DNA from: CAYMLQ01 sp964390795
GTDB lineage: Bacteria > Verrucomicrobiota > Kiritimatiellia > RFP12 > UBA1067
Direction: 5' to 3'
NCBI GenBank assembly: GCA_964390795.1
Contig: CAYMLQ010000179.1
Span: 1-11,233 of the forward strand
DNA: 11,233 nucleotides
A model generated the notes under the pieces. That model searched no databases. It worked only from the letters and a program-made list of their open reading frames with translations, and had not been told where the DNA came from. The position numbers and the translations under genes are program-made. Positions 1 through 8,700 of the stretch are shown piece by piece; positions within the stretch are counted from its first letter, which is position 1; every line of letters begins with the position of its first letter.

Positions 1-66
1 ACAATGATTGAACGATATCTTAACGGATGTTATAACGTCAACCCAAAAAAGGGGAAGTGTCGCTGT

Positions 67-1683
67 TCAACGCAACTTGGCTCCCATGTTGACAAACTCC
101 TCGCGCGCGAGGCACCCGTCCGTATCGGTGTCCCACTGCTCGAAGCGCGCCTTCGCGGCCTCTTGGTCAGCTTGGCCGGACAGAAATTCTTCCCGGCTCA
201 GCTTGCCGTCGCGGCTCGTATCTTTCGCCTCGAACAGCGTCCCGCGGTCCTGTGGCGGCTTTCCGGTGCCGGCGGTCTTTTTGTCCGCGCCCGACTGGCC
301 AGGCTTGGCAACGGGCGGGTTCGCACGGGGCGGCAGCTCAGCGCTCCAGTCGAGCCAGGCTTGGTGGAGCTCCGCAGCCACGTCCGACCTCTCTTGGGCG
401 AGGTCGCGTTTTTCACCTAGGTCATCGGCGAGGTTGAAGAGTTGGAGCTTGGGCCGCCAGGCCCCGAGGACGAGTTTCCAGTCGCCTTGCCGCACCGCGC
501 CCAGGTCGCCGTTCTTCCAGAACAGGATCTCGTGCGGGGCGCCTGTTTTTTCGCCCCGCAGGTGAGGCAGCAGGTTGACGCCGTCGAGCGTGGTGCCGGT
601 TGGCACAGGCGCACCGGCCGCAGCGCAGAAGGTGGCGTAGAAATCCATGGTGCTGACCGGCTGGCCGTAGGTTTGCCCGGCCTTGAGCTGCAGAGGCCAG
701 CGCAGGATGAACGGCTCGCGGATGCCGCCCTCGAAGAATTGACCCTTGTGACCTCTCAGCGGGCCAGCCGAGCCCACGAGAATTTCCTTCGGCCAACCCT
801 CCGGCCAGACTTTGATGGCGGGCATTCCGACGGCCGGGCCGTTGTCGCTGACAAACGCGACGAGGGTGTTTTGATCCAGGCCGGCGTCTTTCAGTTTGGC
901 GAGCACGCGTCCGATGTTTTCGTCGAGCGACGCGATCATCGCCGCGTAGAAGTTGAGCGGCGGATCTTTGATGTGCGCGAACCTTTCACGATCCGCGGTC
1001 TTTGCGCTCCACGGGCTGTGCACGGCGTTGAAGGCAAGGTAGAGGAAGAACGGCTGCGCCTTGTGCTTCTCCACGAACGCGACGGCGTGGCGGCCGATGC
1101 GATCGGTCAGATACTCCTCGCCCGGCCGCTCCGGCCCCCAGACGCCTTGAACCTTGCTGGAGTCGGGCTCGGCCGGATTGTCCACGCCGCGATAATGGCC
1201 GGCGCTGTTCGGAAAGTAATCCGCCTCCCAATCCATCACGTCATGGGCCTCGTCGAAACAGCCCGCGATGTCCGCGCCAATGTTCCATTTGCCGATGTGG
1301 CCGGTGGCATAGCCGGCCGCTTTCAACGCCTGCGGAAGAAGCTTGTGCGATGCGGGAACCGAGTAGCCGCGGTTGCGCCACTGGTCTTCGTTCCACTGCA
1401 TGCCGAAGCGCTGATTGTAGGCGCCGGTCATCAGCCCGCACCGGCTCGGGGCGCACACGGGCGCGGTGACGTAGCCGTCGGTGCAGCGCACGCCGTCGCT
1501 CGCCAACGAATCAATCGCTGGCGTCGGCACGAGTTTGCCGCCGTAGCAGCCGGGGTCGCCGTAGCCCAAATCATCAGCAAGGATGAGGATGAGGTTGGGC
1601 TTGGCGGGGCTGGGTTCAGCGGCGCAAACTACCGCCAGCGGCGTCAGCAGCAGGGCGGTGATGAGGATGAGGGTGTGTTTCAT
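67..1683 (-). CDS. Exported type I sulfatase with two C-terminal EF-hands
   Basis: Predicted sulfate-ester hydrolase of the alkaline-phosphatase/arylsulfatase superfamily, 538 residues, exported by Sec. Residues 1-21 form a hydrophobic signal peptide (MKHTLILITA onward). Metal ligands D37/D38 are in the LADDLGYGD block. CAPSR at 77-81 carries the Cys to be converted to formylglycine. H222, D280/N281 (SDNG) and K313 (GHKGQ) match other active-site positions, and LFNLADDLGEKRDLA is the usual sulfatase C-terminal signature. After a Pro/Gly/Lys-rich linker (about 450-482) come two canonical EF-hand loops at 488-499 and 518-529, each D-x-[S/D]-x-D-G-x-L-x-x-E-E, suggesting calcium binding. Oddity: the conserved GKWH is GKWN (N134). 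The ATG at 1683 is chosen because it begins the signal peptide; a GTG at 1794 would add 37 charged residues and overlap the likely promoter. GGAGG lies 15 nt upstream, a rather long spacing. It is transcribed divergently from the glycoside hydrolase gene. The substrate cannot be told from sequence alone. Confidence 0.93.
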   Translation of the reverse strand: MKHTLILITALLLTPLAVVCAAEPSPAKPNLILILADDLGYGDPGCYGGKLVPTPAIDSLASDGVRCTDGYVTAPVCAPSRCGLMTGAYNQRFGMQWNEDQWRNRGYSVPASHKLLPQALKAAGYATGHIGKWNIGADIAGCFDEAHDVMDWEADYFPNSAGHYRGVDNPAEPDSSKVQGVWGPERPGEEYLTDRIGRHAVAFVEKHKAQPFFLYLAFNAVHSPWSAKTADRERFAHIKDPPLNFYAAMIASLDENIGRVLAKLKDAGLDQNTLVAFVSDNGPAVGMPAIKVWPEGWPKEILVGSAGPLRGHKGQFFEGGIREPFILRWPLQLKAGQTYGQPVSTMDFYATFCAAAGAPVPTGTTLDGVNLLPHLRGEKTGAPHEILFWKNGDLGAVRQGDWKLVLGAWRPKLQLFNLADDLGEKRDLAQERSDVAAELHQAWLDWSAELPPRANPPVAKPGQSGADKKTAGTGKPPQDRGTLFEAKDTSRDGKLSREEFLSGQADQEAAKARFEQWDTDTDGCLAREEFVNMGAKLR

Positions 1684-1775
1684 CTGATTTTGCCTAAACC
1701 TCCGTTGTTCTCTGGGCAGGCGCGACCGCTCCCGTCCGACCAGCTGTTCTACCTCTCGAACCGTAAAACGCCCCC

Positions 1776-1804
1776 ACCATACGGCATTTGACACCCGTCG
1801 TCAA
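1776..1804 (-). promoter_or_regulatory. Sigma70-like promoter for the divergent sulfatase
   Basis: Read on the minus strand, TTGACG (1804-1799, 5 of 6 to TTGACA) is followed after exactly 17 nt by TATGGT (1781-1776, 4 of 6 to TATAAT). Transcription would start near 1769, giving a leader of about 85 nt before the ATG at 1683. The -35 box lies in the degenerate outer unit of the 16-bp tandem repeat described next, so a repeat-binding protein could occlude it. This is consensus matching only; in GC-rich DNA such a match is suggestive, not proof. Confidence 0.4.
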
Positions 1805-1805
1805 C

Positions 1806-1837
1806 GCCCGCCGTCAAAACTGCCCGCCGTCAAAACG
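1806..1837. repeat. 16-bp tandem direct repeat between divergent genes
   Basis: Two adjacent 16-bp units (1806-1821 and 1822-1837) differ only in the last base and share the core GCCCGCCGTCAAAAC. Degenerate copies flank them: ACCCGTCGTCAAC just upstream and TCCCCGCCGAAACGG from 1838. The array lies in the 228-bp spacer between the divergent sulfatase and glycoside hydrolase genes and abuts the minus-strand -35 box. It could be an operator for a shared local regulator or just a slippage product. No regulator gene is present in the window. The rest of 1684-1911 shows no convincing plus-strand promoter. Confidence 0.6.
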
Positions 1838-1911
1838 TCCCCGCCGAAACGGCCCCGAGCCCTTCGGGAATCCACTGGACGATCTGGCGCAGCGTGGTGT
1901 ACGCTGGAATG

Positions 1912-4900
1912 ATGAAAACAAATGAAATTGGCTTCATGATCCTTGTTGCGCTGGCCGCAGGACTGACGGCAGTTGCGCACGAATCAATGACTCCGATCGT
2001 CGCGCCGGATCTCGTTATTGACGAGGTGGACGGCATCGTGGCCGTCGAGGCGGAGCATTTTTACAGGCAGACGCTCAGCGATAAACGGGCGTGGACAATC
2101 ACCTCCTCCAAGAACGTGCCGGAGATCAAGCCGGATGCCGACCGGGCGCATCTGACCGGCGCGAGCGGCGGCGCGTATGTCGAGATTCTTCCGGACACGC
2201 GCGGGACACATGGACATAAGATGGTCTACGAGGAGAACTTCACTGACAAGCCGGGCGCTCTGACAATCGCGCATTACAAGGTGAACATCAAAACGCCCGG
2301 CCGCTATTACGTCTGGGTGCGCGCGTTTTCGACCGGCAGCGAGGACAACGGCGTACACGTCGGAATCAATGGCCAATGGCCTGAATCCGGCCGGCGCTGG
2401 CAGACGGTGCAGAAGAACGAATGGGCGTGGGATTGCAAGCAGCGCACCGAACAGGTTCATGTCGGCGTGCCAATGAACTTGTTCCTCGACATCGATAAGG
2501 CGGGCGAACACGAGATCCTGTTCTCGCTTCGCGAGGACGGCTTCGAGATGGACAAGTTCGTTCTCGCCCGCGACAAGGAGTATCGGCCTGCGGACAAGGG
2601 GCCGTCCGTGAAGGTCAAGGCGGGCGCGCTCCCGGCGTCTTTTGATGAGCTGGCGGAGCCCGCCCCGGTGGTCCGCGCCTATCCGGCGCACTGGGGGCCG
2701 CCGCCCCAAGCCCAAACCATGGACTACGTCCCGCTGCCCGGCGGCTACGGCAACGGCAGCGGCACGCTGGCGAAGTGGATTCAGGGCAACCTCGACAAGG
2801 ACGCCGCCGCCAGCGCGGCGGCGCTGACGATGGAAGCGGCAGGCTTCCCGCTGGAGGGAACGGGCTACTACCTCGACAAGGGCAAATGGCTGGCCATCAA
2901 TCCGGAGAAGGACAAGACCGCGCAGGCCCAGCAAGCGTTTCCTTTCCCGAGTGGGCGTTACGATGTGACGCTGGAGGCCGTGGGCGAGGAGGATGGCATG
3001 TCCACGTACACCGTGGCGGTGAACGGCCAGCAAATCGGCGCGCATGCGTGTCCGCTTGCGCCGACCCCCATGGAGGAGGGCGCGCAGTATCAGGTGATGT
3101 GGAGGAATCAGCAGGTGGACACGGGCGCCATCATCTCGGTGAAGTCCACGGTCGCGAGCGCGGGCGGCCTGGAATACAGCCGGGCGCGCTGGGCGCGCAT
3201 CAAATTCAATCCGGCGGACGACGCTACGCAAGCGGCCGCGGCCAACGTGAAATCTGCGGCGAAGAGCGGGGCGACCGTCGAAGCCGCCGTGTCAGGCTCT
3301 GTTGCGCTTGTACCTCTCGTGCTGCCGCGCCAGGCGGACGGCAAGGGCACCGTGCAAATAACAGGGGAGCTGAAGGAGTGGCACAAGGTCACGCTGACGC
3401 TCGATGGGCCGTATGCGCACGAACTGGACAACGAACCGAACCCTTTTACGGATTGCAACCTGTCGGTGACCTTCACGCATGAGTCGGGTGAGCCGAGCTA
3501 CCACGTGCCGGGATACTTTGCGGGGGACGGTAACGCGGGCAACAGCTCCGCCGAAGCGGGAACGAAATGGCGGGCGCACCTCTCGCCGGACAAGGCGGGC
3601 ACCTGGAAGTATGCCGTGTCATTTACGCGAGGCAAGCATGCGGCACTTGATGGCGGGGGCGAGGCGTTGAAGCCCTTCGATGGCGTCAGCGGCAACTTCA
3701 CGGTCGCGAAGACCGACAAAACAGGCCGCGATTTGCGGGGCCAAGGCCGCCTGCAATACGTCGGCAAGCACCATCTCCAGTTCGCCGGGTCGAAAGCGTT
3801 TTTTCTGAAAGCCGGCCCTGATGCGCCTGAGACGCTGCTGGCTTACACGGACTTCGACAACACGAGCGCGGGCAAGCCGGACAAGGCCCCGCTCAAGACC
3901 TGGGCGCCGCACGCAGGCGACTGGAAGACGGGCGATCCGACGTGGCTCGCGGGCAAGGGCAAGGGGCTGATCGGTGCGTTGAACTATCTCGCGGGCAAGG
4001 GCGTCAACGCCTTCTCCTTCCTCACCTACAACGCCGCAGGCGACGGCGACAACGTCTGGCCCTTCGTCGAGCGCGACGCGAAGCTGCACTACGACTGCTC
4101 GAAGTTGGATCAGTGGGGCGTGGTGTTTGATCACGCCACCGCCCTCGGACTCTATCTGCATTTCAAGCTTCAGGAGAATGAAATGGACGATAACCGCATC
4201 GGCGCGGGCCGCAAAGAGGGCCGCGTGCCTGAAGCCCTCGACGGCGGGAAACTCGGCATTGAGCGCAAGTTGTATTGCCGCGAGATCATCGCACGCTTCG
4301 GACACGCGCTCGCGCTGAACTGGAACATCGGCGAGGAGAACACGCAGAGCAGCGACGAGATCCGCGACATGGTGAAGTATCTCCACAATACCGATCCCTA
4401 CAAGCACCACATCGTCCTCCACACCTTTCCGAACCAGCAGGATAAGGTGTATACGCCGTTGCTGGGCGACAAATCGCTGCTCACGGGCGTCTCCTTGCAG
4501 AACTCCTGGAAGGCGGTCCACCAGCAGACGTTGCACTGGTTGCGTGAATCAGCAGCAGCCGGTCGTCCGTGGGTCGTCGCGAATGACGAGCAGAATCCCG
4601 CCGGACTCGGCGTGCCGCCTGATCCGGGCTACAAGGGCCATGACGGCATCGCGGTGGAAAAACAGACCAAAGGCTCGAAGGCCGAAGGCAACTTCACCGC
4701 TAAGCCCTACACGCTGCACGACATCCGCAAGCTTACCCTCTGGGGCAACCTCATGGCCGGCGGTGCGGGCGTGGAGTACTACTTCGGCTACGCGCTGCCG
4801 GAAAATGACCTCCTCGCGCAGGACTTCCGCAGCCGCGACAAGAGCTGGGACTATTGCCGCATCGCGCTGGAGTTCTTCCGCACGGAAAAGATTCCCTTCG

Positions 4901-5190
4901 CGGAAATGGCCAGCGCCAACACGCTCGTCGGCAACCCGAAGGATGACAACACGAAGTTCTGCTTGGCCAAACAGGACGACGTGTATCTCGTGTATCTCCC
5001 CAACGGCGGCACCGCCGACCTCGACCTCGCTGCCGCGAAGGGCACCTTCACCGTGAAGTGGTTCAACCCTCGCGCCGGGGGCGAACTTGTGAGCGGCTCC
5101 GTGAGCACCGTCAACGGCGGCGGGTCCGTCGCGCTCGGCGCTCCCCCCGCCGATGCGACCGAAGACTGGCTGGCTGTCATCCGCCGGTGA
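1912..5190 (+). CDS. Exported multidomain DUF5060-type putative glycoside hydrolase
   Basis: A 1092-residue secreted protein, probably a polysaccharide-active glycoside hydrolase. Domains from the ATG at 1912: signal peptide about 1-24; a beta-sandwich module like the GH115 C-terminal or CBM35-type domain at about 40-225 (VDGIVAVEAEHFY, GRYYVWVRAF, DGFEMDKFVL); a second sandwich at about 245-435 that opens with AYPAHWGPPPQ and LPGGYGNGSGTLAKWI; a DUF5060-like domain at about 484-600 (WHKVTLTLDGPYA, PGYFAGDG, GTWKYAVSFTRG); a TIM-barrel-like catalytic region at about 620-990; and a C-terminal domain at about 1005-1090 resembling the 'putative collagen-binding' domain of apiosidase-like enzymes (YLVYLPNGGTADLDL, WFNPRAGGE). 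Candidate acid/base and nucleophile are E808 or E809 (NWNIGEEN) and E893 (VVANDEQN), inferred from their position after predicted strands. ATG 1912 gives a clean signal peptide; ATG 1909 and GTG 1894 are alternatives, and none has a strong Shine-Dalgarno. The domain calls are from recognition and the substrate is unknown. Confidence 0.88.
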   Translation: MKTNEIGFMILVALAAGLTAVAHESMTPIVAPDLVIDEVDGIVAVEAEHFYRQTLSDKRAWTITSSKNVPEIKPDADRAHLTGASGGAYVEILPDTRGTHGHKMVYEENFTDKPGALTIAHYKVNIKTPGRYYVWVRAFSTGSEDNGVHVGINGQWPESGRRWQTVQKNEWAWDCKQRTEQVHVGVPMNLFLDIDKAGEHEILFSLREDGFEMDKFVLARDKEYRPADKGPSVKVKAGALPASFDELAEPAPVVRAYPAHWGPPPQAQTMDYVPLPGGYGNGSGTLAKWIQGNLDKDAAASAAALTMEAAGFPLEGTGYYLDKGKWLAINPEKDKTAQAQQAFPFPSGRYDVTLEAVGEEDGMSTYTVAVNGQQIGAHACPLAPTPMEEGAQYQVMWRNQQVDTGAIISVKSTVASAGGLEYSRARWARIKFNPADDATQAAAANVKSAAKSGATVEAAVSGSVALVPLVLPRQADGKGTVQITGELKEWHKVTLTLDGPYAHELDNEPNPFTDCNLSVTFTHESGEPSYHVPGYFAGDGNAGNSSAEAGTKWRAHLSPDKAGTWKYAVSFTRGKHAALDGGGEALKPFDGVSGNFTVAKTDKTGRDLRGQGRLQYVGKHHLQFAGSKAFFLKAGPDAPETLLAYTDFDNTSAGKPDKAPLKTWAPHAGDWKTGDPTWLAGKGKGLIGALNYLAGKGVNAFSFLTYNAAGDGDNVWPFVERDAKLHYDCSKLDQWGVVFDHATALGLYLHFKLQENEMDDNRIGAGRKEGRVPEALDGGKLGIERKLYCREIIARFGHALALNWNIGEENTQSSDEIRDMVKYLHNTDPYKHHIVLHTFPNQQDKVYTPLLGDKSLLTGVSLQNSWKAVHQQTLHWLRESAAAGRPWVVANDEQNPAGLGVPPDPGYKGHDGIAVEKQTKGSKAEGNFTAKPYTLHDIRKLTLWGNLMAGGAGVEYYFGYALPENDLLAQDFRSRDKSWDYCRIALEFFRTEKIPFAEMASANTLVGNPKDDNTKFCLAKQDDVYLVYLPNGGTADLDLAAAKGTFTVKWFNPRAGGELVSGSVSTVNGGGSVALGAPPADATEDWLAVIRR

Positions 5191-5309
5191 TGAGAGAGAA
5201 CACTCAACGCTCAAGTGGAGATGGAAAAAACGTTGAAGGCCGACAGCGCATCCGTGTCGCAGTGACCCAAAACGTAGGATTTGACAACAAAACTTGGAAG
5301 GGGGCGGTT
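5191..5309 (+). other. Intergenic spacer before rhaM
   Basis: This 119-bp spacer holds the RhaM Shine-Dalgarno at its end and a weak potential 5-bp hairpin (CGACA and TGTCG, about 5240-5262) with no T-run, so it is not a credible terminator. TTGACA at 5281-5286 looks like a -35 box, but no acceptable -10 lies 16-18 nt downstream and the ATG follows too closely. There is no copy of the palindromic repeat here, unlike the next two spacers. Read-through from the upstream gene is therefore plausible. Confidence 0.4.
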
Positions 5310-5648
5310 ATGCAACGTTACGGAACCGTGATTGAGGTCAGGCCCGACAAACTGGACGAGTACAAGCGCCTGCATGCGGCGGCGTGGCCGGGCGTGCTGC
5401 GCATGATCAAGCAGTGCAACCTCCAGAACTACTCGATCTACCTGCGCCGGCTGCCGGACGGGCGGCTGTACCTCTTCAGCTACTTCGAGTATGTCGGAAA
5501 CGATTTCGCGGGCGACATGGCCCGCATGGCGGCCGACCCCGAGACGCAGCGCTGGTGGGCGGCCTGCAAGCCGTGCCACGAGCCCTTCGCCGACCGCGCC
5601 GCAGGCGAGTGGTGGGCGGGCATGGAAGAGGTGTTCCATCTGGACTGA
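5310..5648 (+). CDS. rhaM: L-rhamnose mutarotase family protein
   Basis: A 112-residue cytoplasmic enzyme of the RhaM/DUF718 family, which interconverts the alpha and beta anomers of L-rhamnose so that the isomerase receives the right form. E. coli RhaM has 104 residues. The protein aligns through its length: the EYKRLH block puts Y18 and H22 at the same positions as the E. coli active-site Tyr and His. NYSIYL and ETQRWWAACKPCHEP match the NYAIYL and QRWW blocks, and it ends in EEVFHLD as the family usually does. The ATG at 5310 is preceded by AAGGGGG (5298-5304) at 5 nt, a strong Shine-Dalgarno; longer in-frame versions have no family match. It starts 119 bp after the glycoside hydrolase stop on the same strand and could share its transcript. 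Some family members act on other deoxy-sugars such as L-fucose, so the family is sure but the exact sugar is not. Confidence 0.88.
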   Translation: MQRYGTVIEVRPDKLDEYKRLHAAAWPGVLRMIKQCNLQNYSIYLRRLPDGRLYLFSYFEYVGNDFAGDMARMAADPETQRWWAACKPCHEPFADRAAGEWWAGMEEVFHLD

Positions 5649-5660
5649 GGCAAACGTCAG

Positions 5661-5726
5661 GTGGTACGGGTGTTCGTGGCACGGGCGTCTCGCCCGTGAG
5701 CAACATGAGCGCGACGCCCATGCCAC
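5661..5726. repeat. REPIN-like element, copy 1, with truncated extra arm
   Basis: The 51-bp element at 5676-5726 has a left arm (5676-5698: GTGG, stem CACGGGCG, loop TCT, stem CGCCCGTG), a 5-nt spacer AGCAA, and a right arm (5704-5726: CATGAGCG, loop CGA, CGCCCATG, then CCAC). The right stem has one A-C mismatch. A 15-bp truncated left arm (5661-5675, GTGGTACGGGTGTTC) directly precedes it, differing by three C-to-T changes within its first 14 bases. The element ends 26 nt before the beta-helix start codon. GTGG followed by a palindrome, paired in inverse orientation, is the architecture of REP doublets (REPINs) mobilised by RAYT transposases; no such transposase is in the window. Confidence 0.85.
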
Positions 5727-5740
5727 GGAGAGCGGACTAA

Positions 5741-5746
5741 AAGGAG
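5741..5746 (+). promoter_or_regulatory. Shine-Dalgarno deciding the beta-helix gene start
   Basis: AAGGAG sits 6 nt before the ATG at 5753, an optimal spacing. A GTG at 5750 in the same frame is only 3 nt away from it, so ATG 5753 is preferred. The site lies 14 nt after REPIN-like copy 1. A short reading frame within that element (MSATPMPRRAD) ends with TAA at 5738-5740 right before it. Confidence 0.7.
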
Positions 5747-5752
5747 CGAGTG

Positions 5753-8700
5753 ATGAACAGTGCATGGTTGGTATCGTTCCCGTTGTGGGTCACATGTGCG
5801 TCACTGGCGGCACTGCCGCCTGGATCGCGGGACGTGACGCCGCCGGGCGACGCGCTTGAGCTGCCCGCGTGGCCGACGGCCGCGGGCGCGCCGCAGATCT
5901 ACGAGCACAGCCAGGAGGCGGGGCCGGACGAGACGCTGTTCCTCGTGGGCACGAATCTGACGAAGGACGTCGTCGTGTGGGGCCACCATCCCGACAACCC
6001 CGGCGGAAAGTCCGTGCAGGCCAAGGCGCAGCTCGCGACGGACGGCTATCTGGCTGTGACCGTGCCCGACCACGCCTACGACGGGCCGCTGGTGCTGGCC
6101 GTCAAGAACGCGGCGGGGTACTCCGAGCCGATCGTCCTCAATGCGCCCCAGCCGTGGTGGTCGCTGCAAGCCCCAGCCGCTGTCACGCAGAGCTCAGGCT
6201 GGCTCGGGTCGTCAGTCTCCGAAGGCGCAACGTTACGCGTCTTCGGCCGCAATCTCTCCTGCCGTCCCGATGGCCGGAAAGCCTGGGTCTGGCTCTGCGC
6301 ACCCGGAAAGCCGGGGCGCTGGCTCATGGTCACCGAGGTGTCCAAGTACACGCTGACCTGCTCCTTGCCTGCGGATCTCGAGCCCGGCCCCTATGAGCTG
6401 TGGGTCCACGGAGGGCGCGGCGGCGCCAGGGGCTGGGGCGGCCCGCTGCGGCTCGCTGTCTCCAAGCCCTACGCACGATCGAAAGCGGAGAAGCGGCTCA
6501 AGGCCGGAGACGATATTCAGAGCGCGCTGGAGACGCTGGCGGAGCGTGGCGGCGGGACAGTGCGCGTGCCGGCGGGCCATTTCCCTTTTACCGGCACGTT
6601 GCGGGTTCCCGCGAACGTGACGCTGTGCGGCGCGGGGCGTGACCGGACCACGCTCGAACTCGTCACCAGCCCCGCCGCGTCGTTCTCCCGCTTCGAGGCC
6701 TCCGGCTGGGGGCTTGCGCCCGGTGCGATCCATACGCCGGGCGACACCATGACCTATGATATCCTTGTTCCCCAGTCCGGGCGCTGGAACGTGTGGCTGC
6801 GCTACGGCACCGACATGTCGCCCTGGAAGCAGGCGGGCGTCAGCGGCAAGTCGACGCTTCAGGTCGATGGCGGAGCGCCGGTCACGCTTGAGAACCTGCC
6901 GAACACCGGCGGCTTCGGCGTGTTCAAATGGGTTCAGTCCGCCGTGCTGGACATCCAGGCCGGCAAGCACACGCTCGTCTGGAAGAACACCGGCGGCGGC
7001 GGGATGTCGCTCGACGCCTTTGTGCTGATGCACGGTGCGCAAAGTGGCACGGGCGTCCCGCCCGTGAGGGAACGTGGCACGGGCGTCCCGCCCGTGAGGG
7101 AACGTGGCACGGGCGTCCCGCCCGTGATTCATGGGAGGGACGCCCATGCCACAGGGACGGCTCCCTCCGACAAGCCTTGGCCGACCAACACGGCGACCTG
7201 CATCGTGATCCAGGGCGAGTCGTGTGTGCGTTTCGCGTGTAAGGACGGCGTGCTGCCACGCTCCAACCGCGCGGCGGTGTGGCTGTCGGGCGATCACGCC
7301 GCGCTGGCGGATCTCACCCTGCTTGGCAACGCGCAGGTCAACCAGGGCATCGCGATCCGTGCGGCGGCGCAGGGCGAGTGGGTCAGCGGCTGCCAGGTGC
7401 GGCGCGTGCGGGTTGCGGACTGCGAGGGCAAGCAGGCGGAGAACTGCGGCATTCACGTGCGCAATCTGCGCGACGGGGCGATCGGTGACAGCGAGCTTTG
7501 GGGACGCACGCCGCTGTTCCTGTCCGGCGTCCGGCAGACGGTGTTCGCCCGCAATCGTCTGGTCTCGGTCACCCGCTACGGGGGCAACTCGGAGGCGGCG
7601 ATCCTCGGGCGCACTGAGCCGGTCGAGGAGTGTGTGATCGAGGGCAACGTGGTGGCGTCGCCTCCGGGGGCGGAGGCTGGCGGACCGACCGCGCGCCGTC
7701 TGATCTGGCTCTCGACCGGGCACGGCTCGGTCGCGCACAACTGGCTTGCGGACAACGGCGTCGAGGCTGCGGGCCAGGCGGGGCAGGCGCGCTTCGGCGG
7801 CGTGGCGGGTACGGATCAGAATGTCGGCGAGATGATCCTGTTCGAAGGCAACCACCGCACGATGTTCTTCGGCCCGCTGGCCGGTGCTGACGCGCAGGGC
7901 GTGACTCTGCCCGCGACGCTGCCGCCCACGCCGGACGCGCGGCTCGGGAGCGTCAAGCGCGAGCAGCTCGCGCATGACGCTGAGGGGCGCGAGACGCCCT
8001 TCTGGCCGCCGGACCTCGACGATGGCACGGAGGAGCCGCCGCTGGGCGAGTACTACGTGACGGTCTTTGCGGGGCCGGGTCAGGGCCAGACGCGGCGCGT
8101 GACCGGGCGCGCGGGCGAGCGGCTCGCTGTGGACCGCCCGTGGCGCGTCGCGCCGCAGGCGGGCTCGGTCGTGGCCGTCGGCACGATGTTCTACCGCAAC
8201 CTGATCGTCGGCAATTATGTGCCTGACGGCATGACCGGCATCCAGCTCTGGATCTCCTGTGTGGAGAATGTGATCGCGGGCAACACCATCGCGCGGCAGC
8301 GCAAGCCGGGGCTTTTCCTTTACGCCAACAGTTCGACGCTGGCCTCGTCGATGCCGCGCACGTGGAACCGCGGGGTGAGCCCGCTCTTCTGGAACCTGGC
8401 CGAGGGCAACCGCACGGAGGAGTGCAGCGACGGGGCGCTGGTCACGAGCGGCGACGCGCCGGGTCTGCCTGTCGAGTTCCCGCGGGCGCTGGGCAATGTG
8501 CTGCGCCATAACTCGTTTGTGCGCTCGCGTCAGAACGGCGTCATTGTCACCAGCCGGAAGAGCGAGAGCGCGGCCGATACGTCGGCGTCGGTGGTCGGCA
8601 CGGTGGTGGAACTGAACGTCGTCCGCGACGCGCCGGTCGCGTACCACGTGGCCCAGGGGTGCGACGGGGTCGTGTTGCGCCGCAATCACGCCTACGCGTG

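Noticed and set aside
1..66. Terminator or gene end downstream of the first sulfatase
   Set aside because: The 66 bases are AT-richer with a short A-run, but I see no stem-loop or coding match; too little sequence to call.
442..1791. A 449-codon plus-strand open frame opposite the first sulfatase
   Set aside because: It is antisense to a clear sulfatase, has no recognisable domain, and its start lies inside the coding region.
1873..1902. TGGACG with TACGCT as a plus-strand promoter for the glycoside hydrolase
   Set aside because: Both boxes are poor matches and the start site would fall almost on the ATG.
5281..5286. TTGACA as a -35 box for rhaM
   Set aside because: No acceptable -10 box lies at 16-18 nt; the spacing would place it on the start codon.
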